From CBDFNC01 sp965249895 (GTDB lineage: Bacteria > Pseudomonadota > Gammaproteobacteria > Enterobacterales > CBDFNC01), in the NCBI GenBank assembly GCA_965249895.1, contig CBDFNC010000004.1:1478882-1542881 (forward strand): a stretch of 64,000 bases of DNA, read 5' to 3'. Below, piece by piece: positions 44,470 to 52,462 of this stretch (position 1 is the stretch's first letter; each line of letters starts with the position of its first letter). The notes beneath the pieces are model-generated. The model saw only the letters and a list, made by a program, of their open reading frames with translations. It did no database searches and had not been told where the DNA came from. The position numbers were made by a program, and so were the translations under genes.

Positions 44470-45441
44470 TTAACTGTTAGTTAATAAGCAATCTAATGGA
44501 CTGACAGTGCCAGCGTAGTGCTGTCCAAGCACATGAGTATATATTTGTGTCGTTTTAACATCATTATGGCCGAGCAACTCTTGAACACTTCTTATATCTC
44601 TGCCTGCTTGCAGTAAATGGGACGCAAAACTATGCCTAAATGTATGGCAAGTTACTCGCTTGGTGATAGTCGTACCTCGCACCGCGGCTCCCAAAGCTTT
44701 ACGAACAACACTCTGGTGTAAGTGATGCCTGCAATGGGTGCCGGAATAGGGGTTATCACAGGTAGAAAAAGATGGAAAAATGTACATCCAGCCAACCTGC
44801 CTAAACGCATTTGGATACTTCCGCTCTAATGCATAGGGTAGCGAAGGACCTATACCAGCAGTATTGTCTTTAGCTTGAATAGTTCGAGCAGCGTCAACAT
44901 AATCAGGCAGCTTGGCCGCGCACTTTTGGCTGAGGATAGTCTGCCTATCTTTATGCCCTTTCCCATCTCGGACAGTGAGCGCGCAACGCTCTGTATCTAT
45001 GTCTTGAATGCGCAGCCTTAAACACTCTGAAATTCTCAAGCCACTGCCGTACAACAATTCAATAATTAACTTATTTCGACCAGAAAGCTGTTTCAGCACC
45101 ATACCGATTTCAGTTGCGGATAATACACTCGGTAAGTGACGTTGCTTACTTGCATAGTGGAAGCCTAAATCTCCTAATTCTTGGTGTAAATGTCTTTGGT
45201 ATAAATACGCCAACGCATTGAGTGCTACTTTTTGGGTATTAATGGCAACATTGCGTTTGTTAGCCAGAAAGGTAAGAAATGAGGCCACTTCCTCGGTTCC
45301 CATGGTGTTCGGATGGCGTTTGTGGTGAAAGTTGATAAATGCTTTTATCCAATACAGATATGCCTTTTCAGTTTTAATGCTATACCCGCGCATTCGCATT
45401 TCCTCTTGCAACCGTTTGAGAAATGGACTTTGATTTGTCAT
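44470..45441 (-). CDS. intI: integron integrase IntI
   Basis: A 323-residue tyrosine recombinase. The catalytic set is visible: Arg in GSGLRISECLRLR, HTFRHSFASHLL, LLGHNDVKTTQIYTHV with the Tyr nucleophile. The integron-specific insert KYPNAFRQVGWMYIFPS separates it from XerCD. It recombines attC hairpins (bottom strand) into attI, adding cassettes to the array that runs away from it. It is transcribed away from the array, the usual arrangement. A perfect LexA box overlaps its promoter, so expression should follow SOS. The frame is intact, so the integron may be active. Confidence 0.95.
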   Translation of the reverse strand: MTNQSPFLKRLQEEMRMRGYSIKTEKAYLYWIKAFINFHHKRHPNTMGTEEVASFLTFLANKRNVAINTQKVALNALAYLYQRHLHQELGDLGFHYASKQRHLPSVLSATEIGMVLKQLSGRNKLIIELLYGSGLRISECLRLRIQDIDTERCALTVRDGKGHKDRQTILSQKCAAKLPDYVDAARTIQAKDNTAGIGPSLPYALERKYPNAFRQVGWMYIFPSFSTCDNPYSGTHCRHHLHQSVVRKALGAAVRGTTITKRVTCHTFRHSFASHLLQAGRDIRSVQELLGHNDVKTTQIYTHVLGQHYAGTVSPLDCLLTNS

Positions 45442-45459
45442 TGGGTTAATTTCTTGGTG

Positions 45460-45475
45460 CTGTACATATATACAG
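45460..45475. promoter_or_regulatory. LexA box of intI
   Basis: CTGTACATATATACAG is a perfect CTGT-N8-ACAG site, 19 bp upstream of the intI start codon. SOS control of intI is established for Vibrio and class 1 integrons. Confidence 0.9.
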
Positions 45476-45536
45476 TATTATTTATTTCAGCCAGTTTTCC
45501 AGTGCTCATTTGTCCGACTTGTGCGCGATTAGTCTT

Positions 45537-45543
45537 GTTGGGT
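45537..45543 (+). other. attI core candidate
   Basis: GTTGGGT fits GTTRRRY and lies about 95 bp from the intI start, just before the first cassette. It is the only such match in the spacer with this placement. Confidence 0.5.
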
Positions 45544-45611
45544 AATAAAATATTATGTATTGTCAGATACTTAGAAAACAAAGATTGAGATAATAGGTTT
45601 GGAAACTGCGC

Positions 45612-46358
45612 ATGCGCATTTACACGCAAGGTGTATTGAAGCTAATGGAATTTTTGTTTTTAATACAATGGATTAACTGTGCGCGCTTTTACTGGTCCAA
45701 TGAGCAAAGTGAGCGTGCTTACTATACAAATGTTAAGTCTCTTATGAATATCGAGTATTACGAAAGTTTTGAGAAAGAACTAGAAGCTGGCTTAAAAAAG
45801 CAAGCAACTGCCTCTGTTAAAGAGTTTGTCAACTCGTTTAAGAGTAGTGAAGAAGTTAAAAAATGGGTTTGGTCATATTTACCAAATCTTGAAAAGAACC
45901 GTCATAGCTGTATCAGATATGAAATATTTATTAATTTGGTATACCCGATACTAAAAGAAGGGTTTGAGTCTAACGGCTACAACTCTACTTTATGGCTTGG
46001 TAAGCTAATTCAAAATGTATATCAAACCAAAGGCATTTTTGAAGAGCTAGGTTCCTTGGTTGAGATGGATTTCTATCGCAAATGTTACGAAATCGATTCT
46101 TCAAACTCTGAAGGTAGAACTCTACTTTTAGAGAGTATTTTAAATTGGCTTTCACATTGCGAACATGAGTGGCCTTCAGGTATTTTATACGCGATGGATG
46201 GTGCAACATTAGAACAATGCGAAATAATAAGAAAAGAGACTGATTTTGCGTTCACTTTAGCATCAACCGAAAGAGATGTAGCTTTTATTGAACAGTTTTT
46301 AAGTAAGCTTAGTTTGTACGAAGAGAGACTTAACAAGTCACTAAAGCAGGACTCGTAA
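45612..46358 (+). CDS. cassette 1: hypothetical protein (248 aa)
   Basis: I do not recognise a family. 248 residues from ATG 45612 (GGAA seven bases upstream); an internal ATG at 45645 gives 237. It is soluble and helix-rich with many charged residues (YYESFEKELEAGLKKQATASVKEFVNSFKSSEEVKKW). The stop codon lies inside the R'' box of the following attC, as is usual for compact cassettes. Being first in the array it should be well expressed if a Pc promoter exists in intI. Confidence 0.7.
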   Translation: MRIYTQGVLKLMEFLFLIQWINCARFYWSNEQSERAYYTNVKSLMNIEYYESFEKELEAGLKKQATASVKEFVNSFKSSEEVKKWVWSYLPNLEKNRHSCIRYEIFINLVYPILKEGFESNGYNSTLWLGKLIQNVYQTKGIFEELGSLVEMDFYRKCYEIDSSNSEGRTLLLESILNWLSHCEHEWPSGILYAMDGATLEQCEIIRKETDFAFTLASTERDVAFIEQFLSKLSLYEERLNKSLKQDS

Positions 46359-46428
46359 CAGTTGGCTCGGTTCCGCTTCGCTTCACATTTTAGCCAACAA
46401 TTACTCGCCTCTTAGTGAGGCGTTATAG
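46354..46428 (+). other. attC 1
   Basis: Inverse core CGTAAC and core GTTATAG bound a hairpin with TTGGCT/AGCCAA arms and a TCGCTTCGCT-type centre. Confidence 0.85.
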
Positions 46429-46778
46429 CTCAAGGGCTGCATAGGGTTTTGTTCTTCCATGGCTTCCCGCTGCAAGTCGGTTTCCGTCGTTAAAATCTGG
46501 TAGTATTTAGTACGAAATCGCGGTCTTCTTGGGCTGCACTATTTGGCAACGGAATGGCCATCAATATCGCAGTACCGTTCCTCGCTCAGTGCAACTCCAA
46601 TATCACCGTATAAACCAATAAAATAGCAGTGGTTTTTGGCATTGCCGTTATTTCATTAGGCAGTGTTAAATCGCGCTATAACAAGGCGCTGCACACGACC
46701 GTATTCTGCGTATTTCTGTTTGTGCAAAATAGCACAAACACAAATCCGCGCCATACGGCCTGTGAGCTAGGCGTTAGG
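46423..46778 (+). other. cassette 2: ORF-poor, family A
   Basis: About 350 bp, essentially identical to cassette 9 and related to cassette 13. In cassette 13 the frame encodes GCTIWQWNGHQ...RYNKALKSDAERAGAV; here the same frame meets a TAA after HRINQ, so the peptide is broken. Confidence 0.7.
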
Positions 46779-46779
46779 T
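46675..46779 (+). other. attC 2
   Basis: GCTATAAC to GTTAGGT, about 105 bp, with GGCGC/GCGCC and TTTGTGC/GCACAAA arms. Confidence 0.9.
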
Positions 46780-47189
46780 TTACTTGAGAATCCGCTATTT
46801 TAATGGTGGTTTTGTCGCTTAATTGAATAGTGATTTTTCCATCGCATTAAAGTGAAACTCTATTTTCTAAAATGGTTTATTGAATTTGATAATGCAATTT
46901 CTGTATTGATTCACAAGTTACGTATAAATCAATTTTATGTTGTGGCTTAGTTCAGCGTTTAACTTTAAAATTTAAAGTATTAGCTAGTAACTATTTAACT
47001 GATTTGTGCAGTTTTTATAGCAAATTCGTCAGTCAGCGGGTTACTAGAATTAACAAAGTTAATAGGTTACGCCCGCTGTTGTGGCCTAAAACCTAACAAG
47101 GCCAATTAAACGGAACTAAAACAGTTTGCCATGTTTCGTTCCTCAACAAGTTTGGCAAACAATTTTAGTCCGCTTATTGCGGCGTTAAG
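46774..47189 (+). other. cassette 3: no coding frame seen
   Basis: About 410 bp, AT-rich, with no credible ORF on either strand. It could carry a promoter or an RNA. Confidence 0.6.
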
Positions 47190-47190
47190 C
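47091..47190 (+). other. attC 3
   Basis: CCTAAC to GTTAAGC, with GGACTAAAA-like and TTTTAGTCC arms (GGAACTAAAAC/TTTTAGTCC) and a TTTGCCA/TGGCAAA inner stem. Confidence 0.85.
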
Positions 47191-47205
47191 ATCAAGGAGG
47201 CTAGT

Positions 47206-47562
47206 GTGTCAGATTGGATTTTTGGTCAAAATGGCCAAGCGACAATAATTTTAGATGGTGATTGCATTCGTAATAATCGAGGCCAAGTCACCGCATGGAT
47301 AAACGGCGACAATGTGTATTCACTTCGTGGCCAGCATATTGGATGGTTTGAGGCGGGAGTTATTTACGACAACCGTAATCAGGCTCTAGGCTTTCTTCGA
47401 AATTCTACTGGCTATCTTCCTAGTCGTCCGGGTATTGGTGGCACTCCAGGCACACCTGGCTTTTCTGGCAGGCCTGGTAGACCAGGTTTTGGTGGGACAC
47501 CCGGTAAACCTGGCCGTGGTGGTTGGTCGCAAAGTGACTTGGCCACGTATTTCAATGCTTAA
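47206..47562 (+). CDS. cassette 4: 4-fold beta-flower protein with collagen-like tail
   Basis: 118 residues from GTG 47206, which follows a perfect AAGGAGG; the upstream ATG lies inside attC 3. The N-terminal two-thirds contains short strand repeats (WIFGQNGQATIILDGDCI, GQVTAWINGDNVYSLRGQHIGWFEAGVIYDNRNQALGF) matching the 4-fold beta-flower family. The tail consists of Gly-Pro-rich GxxGxPG units, about ten Gly-X-X triplets long, in place of the PVKxVK tail I recall for relatives. No signal peptide. Function unknown; the family is small and often cassette-borne or phage-borne. Confidence 0.7.
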   Translation: MSDWIFGQNGQATIILDGDCIRNNRGQVTAWINGDNVYSLRGQHIGWFEAGVIYDNRNQALGFLRNSTGYLPSRPGIGGTPGTPGFSGRPGRPGFGGTPGKPGRGGWSQSDLATYFNA

Positions 47563-47661
47563 CAAAAACAGTCACCTGACCTGCTTCTGCGGCTTCGCTT
47601 TTGTGCAAAGGTCGCACAAAATCAATTCCGCGCCAGCAGGCAGGTGCTGTAAGCGTTAATG
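47557..47661 (+). other. attC 4
   Basis: GCTTAAC to GTTAATG with CACCTG/CAGGTG and TTTGTGC/GCACAAA arms. The beta-flower stop is inside the R'' box. Confidence 0.9.
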
Positions 47662-48028
47662 TGCCGCCTGATTTTATTTAAAGGTGTGTTGTAATTTTCC
47701 GGGGTTCATAAAATCCGAGCTTGTGGTTTCTGGTCCTGCACTCGCTGCGGCGCTTTGGTAGCAGTGTGTTGCTTAACAGGCCATTTGAAATCAGCGATAC
47801 CACACGGATTTTTTGGCCGTTAAACAAATCGGACACAACGCAGGCGCAACTTACAATTAGCCGCAACATTGCAACTTGCTTTAGGTAGCCAACTCAGCTT
47901 GAGAGTGAGCGGCGGCAAAGGCAGGAGTTTGTTGCAAGGAATTTAATTCAGCACGCTTAATTGCGCGCTGTTCATTAACAAGTCCCAGCAACGGAAACGC
48001 TACGCTTTCCGCTGTGGGAAGCGTTAAT
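47656..48028 (+). other. cassette 5: family B, reverse 63-codon frame
   Basis: About 368 bp, nearly identical to cassettes 6, 15 and 16. The only sizeable frame is on the minus strand (47678-47869, 63 codons, MLRLIVSCACVVSDLFNGQ start). It stays open in all four copies despite substitutions but has no good ribosome site. Coding is uncertain. Confidence 0.65.
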
Positions 48029-48029
48029 G
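47973..48029 (+). other. attC 5
   Basis: Short 57-bp site: CATTAAC and GTTAATG are exact reverse complements, with CCCAGCAACGGAAA/TTTCCGCTGTGGG arms. Confidence 0.9.
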
Positions 48030-48396
48030 TGCCGCCTGATTTTATTTAAAGGTGTGTTGTAATTTCCCGGGGTTCATAAAATCCGAGCTTGTGGTTTCTG
48101 GTCCTGCGTTCGCTGCGGCGCTTTGGTAGCAGTGTGTTGCTTAACAGGCCATTTGAAATCAGCGATACTACACGGAATTTTTGGCCGTTAAACAAATCGG
48201 ACACAACGCAGGCGCAACTTACAATTAGCCGCAACATTGCAACTTGCTTTAGGTAGCCAACTCAGCTTGAGAGTGAGCGGCGGCAAAGGCAGGAGTTTGT
48301 TGCAAGGAATTTAATTCAGCACGCTTAATTGCGCGCTGTTCATTAACAAGTCCCAGCAACGGAAACGCTACGCTTTCCGCTGTGGGAAGCGTTAGC
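48024..48396 (+). other. cassette 6: family B, tandem copy of cassette 5
   Basis: Reverse frame 48046-48237. It differs from cassette 5 at a few bases and shares the GGAAACG variant in its attC, so the pair arose by a local duplication. Confidence 0.65.
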
Positions 48397-48397
48397 T
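48341..48397 (+). other. attC 6
   Basis: CATTAAC to GTTAGCT, otherwise as attC 5. Confidence 0.9.
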
Positions 48398-48416
48398 GCC
48401 CAATAGGAATCGAGTT

Positions 48417-49061
48417 TTGGACTGGATAAAAATACATACAGAAATAGAAGACTTACTTATTCCTCATTATCAATTTGATATCTGGGAGAGAGGTCTTTAC
48501 CTGTACCTTTTGAACCAAACTAGGCTTAGGGGATTGGAGTCGGCCACCATTCCTTTATCAATAATTTCTTCTGCATTGAACTGCTCAGATTTTCAGTCTC
48601 GTAAAACTATTCGCGGGCTTGGGGATAAAGGTGTCATCGAATTAGAGCAAACTCGTAAAGGACATTCCGTAAAAGTATTGCTACCTACCGAACTAGGGAT
48701 TCAACCAGTAATCGAGCCAGAGAAAAACAGAGACATTGAAGAAATCGATTTCTTTAAAAATAGAGAGTTCGTTTCAGAGCTAATCGCCAGAGAAAAAGGC
48801 CAATGCTTCTATTGCCTTTCAGATATATCGCCCGAGAATTGTGAGCTTGACCATGTTGTCTCGCAATTAAACGGGGGAAACAATAGTTACAAAAACATCG
48901 TAGCGTCATGTCACAAGTGCAACACGCGAAAGCTCGCAACAGAAGCAGAAGATTATTTGCGGTCGATCTTCCGCAAAGGCATGCTCAGTGATTCGGAGTT
49001 CGAGGGGCGTTTATCAGCTATCGAGGCTCTAAAAAGTGGCAATCTCAAGCCTCAAATATAA
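48417..49061 (+). CDS. cassette 7: HNH endonuclease with N-terminal HTH-like domain
   Basis: 214 residues starting at TTG 48417, about ten bases after AGGAATCGAG. The C-terminal half is an HNH domain: CFYC (first Zn pair), ELDHVVSQLNGGNNSYKNIVASCHKCNTRK with the HNH His/Asn and the second Cys pair. The first 90 residues (LYLYLLNQTRLRGLESATIPLSIISSALNCSDFQSRKTIRGLGDKGVIELEQT) look like a winged-helix DNA-binding domain. It probably cuts DNA in the cytoplasm; a defence role is possible for a cassette-borne nuclease but is not shown. No companion methylase or immunity gene shares the cassette. Confidence 0.8.
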   Translation: MDWIKIHTEIEDLLIPHYQFDIWERGLYLYLLNQTRLRGLESATIPLSIISSALNCSDFQSRKTIRGLGDKGVIELEQTRKGHSVKVLLPTELGIQPVIEPEKNRDIEEIDFFKNREFVSELIAREKGQCFYCLSDISPENCELDHVVSQLNGGNNSYKNIVASCHKCNTRKLATEAEDYLRSIFRKGMLSDSEFEGRLSAIEALKSGNLKPQI

Positions 49062-49064
49062 AGC

Positions 49065-49136
49065 AGCTAACAAGGTGCTGTTGTCGGACTGGTTTTCCGC
49101 TGCGCTCCAAACCAGCCGCAAAGCACGGCGTTATAT
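49065..49136 (+). other. attC 7
   Basis: AGCTAAC to GTTATAT with GACTGGTTTTCCG/CAAACCAGC-type arms. A nearly identical half-site occurs at 61449-61506. Confidence 0.9.
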
Positions 49137-49196
49137 TGCGAAAAAGGTTTAGAGTTTGATTATTACTAATTCTCATTAATATAGAGGAGTAAAATT

Positions 49197-49349
49197 ATGG
49201 AAGATTTAGGATTTGTATTCGGGATAATAGGTATGTCAATGGGGATTTCAGGTTTTACTTTTGCCATCATAACAATGAAAAAGGTGGATAAACTTGAGAG
49301 CAAACTTAAAGAGCTTAATATTTTAAGTCATGACTTTAAGTCTAGCTAA
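49197..49349 (+). CDS. cassette 8: small membrane protein (50 aa)
   Basis: ATG 49197 follows GAGGAG. The 50-residue product has one membrane span (LGFVFGIIGMSMGISGFTFAII) and a short charged, coiled-coil-like tail (MKKVDKLESKLKELN). The family is not recognised. The size and shape suit a tail-type membrane regulator or a small toxin, but nothing confirms either. Confidence 0.6.
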   Translation: MEDLGFVFGIIGMSMGISGFTFAIITMKKVDKLESKLKELNILSHDFKSS

Positions 49350-49377
49350 CAATCTATTTCTTATTTGTGTAGCTGCA

Positions 49378-49476
49378 ATATAACAAGTCATTCAAAAGGA
49401 CAAAAAATAGTTGGTTTTTGCTCCTTCGTCGCTAATTTTAACCAACTATTTTTTGCCTCTTAATGAGGCGTTATAG
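49378..49476 (+). other. attC 8
   Basis: ATATAAC to GTTATAG with AAATAGTTGG/CCAACTATTT arms. Confidence 0.85.
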
Positions 49477-49826
49477 CTCAAGGGCTGCATAGGGTTTTGT
49501 TCTTCCATGGCTTCCCGCTGCAAGTCGGTTTCCGTCGTTAAAATCTGGTAGTATTTAGTACGAAATCGCGGTCTTCTTGGGCTGCACTATTTGGCAACGG
49601 AATGGCCATCAATATCGCAGTACCGTTCCTCGCTCAGTGCAACTCCAATATCACCGTATAAACCAATAAAATAGCAGTGGTTTTTGGCATTGCCGTTATT
49701 TCATTAGGCAGTGTTAAATCGCGCTATAACAAGGCGCTGCACACGACCGTATTCTGCGTATTTCTGTTTGTGCAAAATAGCACAAACACAAATCCGCGCC
49801 ATACGGCCTGTGAGCTAGGCGTTATG
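49471..49826 (+). other. cassette 9: family A, near-identical to cassette 2
   Basis: The same 350-bp ORF-poor cassette as 46423-46778, including the early TAA in the peptide frame. Two copies three kilobases apart imply cassette excision/reinsertion or duplication. Confidence 0.75.
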
Positions 49827-49827
49827 T
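49723..49827 (+). other. attC 9
   Basis: GCTATAAC to GTTATGT, otherwise as attC 2. Confidence 0.9.
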
Positions 49828-49834
49828 GTAAGTC

Positions 49835-50245
49835 ATGAATATTGAGCTTAGGAATATTATTTCCGACTTCCAAGAAAAAGTCGAAGAGGCCAACGAGTTA
49901 CTTAAAAGGTATCTCGAAATTGACGATCCTCATAATTGGGGACCGCCGATAGAGCAGATTGGTGTACTTGGAGGAAAGCACAAGTACTTCTTTCATGGTG
50001 TCGGCTGCAAGGTTCATATTAGCAAAAAAGATATAATCGACTTTGATTATGGAGCTAATGGCCGCATCGACGGATTTGATGAGTGGAGATTGTGTGGTTT
50101 CATCAATTCTCGACAAATGAAATATTCAAATATTAAAGAAAGTGACATTAAGATTTGGTTTCAAGAAGCAATTGATTCCAATGAAATAAAGAAAACAGAA
50201 TCGAGAGAATATGGAAATTTATACTATCTCGTACAAAGCACATAA
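49835..50245 (+). CDS. cassette 10: possible DUF6896-like protein (136 aa)
   Basis: 136 residues. An N-terminal helix (IISDFQEKVEEANELLKRYLE) is followed by the block FHGVGCKVHISKKDIIDFDYGANGRIDGFDEWRL, which resembles the core I associate with DUF6896, a family of unknown function often found in immunity-like settings. It is soluble, with no signal. The stop overlaps the R'' box of the next attC. The family call is from memory of the pattern and is moderate. Confidence 0.6.
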   Translation: MNIELRNIISDFQEKVEEANELLKRYLEIDDPHNWGPPIEQIGVLGGKHKYFFHGVGCKVHISKKDIIDFDYGANGRIDGFDEWRLCGFINSRQMKYSNIKESDIKIWFQEAIDSNEIKKTESREYGNLYYLVQST

Positions 50246-50340
50246 CCAGGGCGTGCAATCTGACTCCGTAAACTGTCACGCTTTGTGCGTGCCGCACAAA
50301 GACGCGCCAGCTTGCTACGCAGTTGACGCCGGCGTTATGG
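50240..50340 (+). other. attC 10
   Basis: ACATAAC to GTTATGG with GGCGTGCAA-like outer arms and TTTGTGCG/GCACAAA inner arms. Confidence 0.85.
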
Positions 50341-50352
50341 CTCTCTCCGATT

Positions 50353-50664
50353 ATGACTCCTGAACAAGTGGCAAGTATTATTAAATCTGAACTGGATGGT
50401 AAGCATTCAGTTCCGAACTGGCATGGCGTGTCGCTTGAGAAATGCCTAGTTAACCCGGTATTAACGGATTTAGAAGATTCTTTTAATGATGGGAACGTTG
50501 TAAGTATGTGGCTTGTACTGGAAGAACGTCCTGACGAGAAAGACGGATATAAAGTTGTATATGATCCGGTGGAAAATGAGTTCGGGTTGGCAACGCCAGG
50601 AAAAAATATTCCAGTATTTATATCGTATTATGGTAGCTTTATTGAAACATTAGCGGGTATGTAA
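50353..50664 (+). CDS. cassette 11: hypothetical protein (103 aa)
   Basis: ATG 50353 gives 103 residues. An upstream TTG lies in the attC and is rejected. The sequence is acidic and soluble (LVLEERPDEKDGYKVVYDPVENEFGLAT). The pattern suggests a small alpha/beta protein of the immunity-protein type, but no family is recognised. Confidence 0.6.
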   Translation: MTPEQVASIIKSELDGKHSVPNWHGVSLEKCLVNPVLTDLEDSFNDGNVVSMWLVLEERPDEKDGYKVVYDPVENEFGLATPGKNIPVFISYYGSFIETLAGM

Positions 50665-50770
50665 GCCATAACAAGGCGCTGCATTTGACCGTATTCTGCT
50701 GCCTTGGCTTTGTGCAAAGGTCGCACAAACCCAAAACAGCGCCATCCGGCAAATGAGCTAGGCGTTATGC
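50665..50770 (+). other. attC 11
   Basis: GCCATAAC to GTTATGC, same arm family as attC 2 and 9. Confidence 0.9.
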
Positions 50771-50773
50771 GAT

Positions 50774-51193
50774 ATGAATATGTACCAAGATTTGGAAGTA
50801 ATTGGTGATCTGAACGTTAATGAGTCCAAAGGTGTAAACGATTACATCTCATCTCATTATCCTTGGCTTCCCTCGCGTATGGACTTTTCAAAGATCCCTA
50901 ACCATTCTCACATACACTGGGGAAGCGTATCTGATAGTGAAGTGGAAGAATTTGTTCTTTCATCATCATTGTCTGAGTTTGAATATGTTGCGGTATTATA
51001 TTCATCATCAGAGCCAATGTTTATTTTTAAGCTCGAATACGCAGCAAAAGAGTTTGATTATATATCCAAAGGAAAGCAAATGTTTGTACTGTTTGGCGTC
51101 AAAGATAGCGGTTCAAATTGGGAGTTATGTAAGTCCAATATTATATATGCTCACACAGGCTTTGACATTTGGAGTACAAACGTAAATGCATAA
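50774..51193 (+). CDS. cassette 12: hypothetical protein (139 aa)
   Basis: 139 residues from ATG 50774; a second ATG two codons later is equally possible. Soluble and acidic, with aromatic-rich strands (YVAVLYSSSEPMFIFKLEY, KQMFVLFGVKD). No family recognised. The stop is inside the R'' box. Confidence 0.6.
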   Translation: MNMYQDLEVIGDLNVNESKGVNDYISSHYPWLPSRMDFSKIPNHSHIHWGSVSDSEVEEFVLSSSLSEFEYVAVLYSSSEPMFIFKLEYAAKEFDYISKGKQMFVLFGVKDSGSNWELCKSNIIYAHTGFDIWSTNVNA

Positions 51194-51277
51194 CAAAAAC
51201 AAGCACAGGAGCGGTTTTAAGCTGCTTTCGTTCCACTCAATCAACTTAAAACACGCCCTGTGTTGTTGGCGTTATAG
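51187..51277 (+). other. attC 12
   Basis: TGCATAAC to GTTATAG with GCACAGG/CCTGTGT and GTTTTAAG/CTTAAAAC arms. Confidence 0.9.
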
Positions 51278-51375
51278 CTCAAGGGCTGCAGAGGTTGGCG
51301 CTCAGCTTAATGGTCAATATTAAGCGCTTCACAAGCTCTCTATCTCGCCAGTGTCGTTCCTGTTCTGTTCGTTAA

Positions 51376-51606
51376 AATCTGGTAGTATTTAGGCAACTAA
51401 TCGCGGTCGTCTTGGGCTGCACTATTTGGCAATGGAATGGCCATCAATCTAAATTGTTCGTTCCTCGCTCAGTGCAACTCCAATATCATCGTAAAAATCA
51501 ATCAGTTGTGGTGGGTTTAAGCATCGCCATGCTTTCATTTGGCGGCACTAAAGCCCGCTATAACAAAGCGCTCAAATCCGACGCCGAAAGAGCTGGCGCG
51601 GTTTAG
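51376..51606 (+). CDS. cassette 13: family A peptide, read through attC
   Basis: An open frame of up to 76 codons without an ATG. The candidate start is TTG 51412 or a nearby GTA/CTG region, so expression is unproven. The product reads GCTIWQWNGHQ..., a hydrophobic stretch SVVVGLSIAMLSFGG, then TKARYNKALKSDAERAGAV. The last 15 or so residues are encoded by the attC itself. This is the undamaged form of the frame that is interrupted in cassettes 2 and 9. Confidence 0.4.
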   Translation, partial: NLVVFRQLIAVVLGCTIWQWNGHQSKLFVPRSVQLQYHRKNQSVVVGLSIAMLSFGGTKARYNKALKSDAERAGAV

Positions 51607-51619
51607 CGCGGCGTTAACA
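51557..51619 (+). other. attC 13
   Basis: GCTATAAC to GTTAACA, a short 63-bp site that also encodes the end of the cassette 13 peptide. Confidence 0.85.
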
Positions 51620-51640
51620 CTCATTCGAGCTCATACAGGC

Positions 51641-51973
51641 ATGGAAGTTAAAACGTTTTATTGCTGCCATTCGTCAGATGACGATATACCAAGCTCTAGT
51701 CCTGTGAGCATTGACAAAGATACCGCAGTAGATGTGGCGCTTCAGGTTCTACGCAGCCCGGGCGACTTTATCGGGTTTATCGATAACTCTGATCGAGTGC
51801 TCCAATTTCGATTTGAAGAGTCTGAAGATATCTGGGTCGAACACCCATCACCAAAAGATGGCGGTTCATTTGGCAAGTGCATCAATTACACGGAACTAGA
51901 GAGATATATAATTAACTTGCCGGAGAAATTCCACAAAATGTGTCTTCCTGGCTTGGAGTTTCAATCGTGGTAA
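51641..51973 (+). CDS. cassette 14: hypothetical protein (110 aa)
   Basis: 110 residues from ATG 51641. The longer frame from 51539 would start in the previous cassette and is rejected. Soluble; the block VDVALQVLRSPGDFIGFIDNSDRVLQFRFE resembles small immunity-like or barrel proteins found in cassettes, but no family is named with confidence. Confidence 0.6.
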   Translation: MEVKTFYCCHSSDDDIPSSSPVSIDKDTAVDVALQVLRSPGDFIGFIDNSDRVLQFRFEESEDIWVEHPSPKDGGSFGKCINYTELERYIINLPEKFHKMCLPGLEFQSW

Positions 51974-52094
51974 GTGTTAACAAACGGCTGCAGCTGACAG
52001 TCTGGGCTCCACTTGATTTTGTGTTGCTCGCTGTCGCTCTCAAATTAACACAAAACAAGCTCCGCCCAGCCTGCGGCTGAGCCGGGCGTTAATG
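51974..52094 (+). other. attC 14
   Basis: GTGTTAAC to GTTAATG, about 120 bp, with GGCTGCAG/CTGCGGC and TTTTGTGTT/AACACAAAA arms. Confidence 0.85.
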
Positions 52095-52461
52095 TGCCGC
52101 CTGATTTTATTTAAAGGTGTGTTGTAATTTTCCGGGGTTCATAAAATCCGAGCTTGTGGTTTCTGGTCCTGCGTTCGCTGCGGCGCTTTGGTAGCAGTGT
52201 GTTGCTTAACAGGCCATTTGAAATCAGCGATACTACACGGAATTTTTGGCCGTTAAGCAAATCGGACACAACGCAGGCGCAACTTACAATTAGCCGCAAC
52301 ATTGCAACTTGCTTTAGGTAGCCAACTCAGCTTGAGAGTGAGCGGCGGCAAAGGCAGGAGTTTGTTGCAACGAATTTAATTCAGCACGCTTAATTGCGTG
52401 CTGTTCATTAACAAGTCCCAGCAACGGAATCGCTACGCTTTCCGCTGTGGGAAGCGTTAAT
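52089..52461 (+). other. cassette 15: family B copy
   Basis: Same as cassettes 5 and 6, with reverse frame 52111-52302. It shares the GGAATCG attC variant with cassette 16. Confidence 0.65.
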
Positions 52462-52462
52462 G
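52406..52462 (+). other. attC 15
   Basis: CATTAAC to GTTAATG, 57 bp, GGAATCG variant. Confidence 0.9.

Noticed and set aside
48249..48437. 62-codon minus-strand frame crossing cassettes 6 and 7
   Set aside because: Spans an attC and a cassette border, so it cannot be an ancestral unit.
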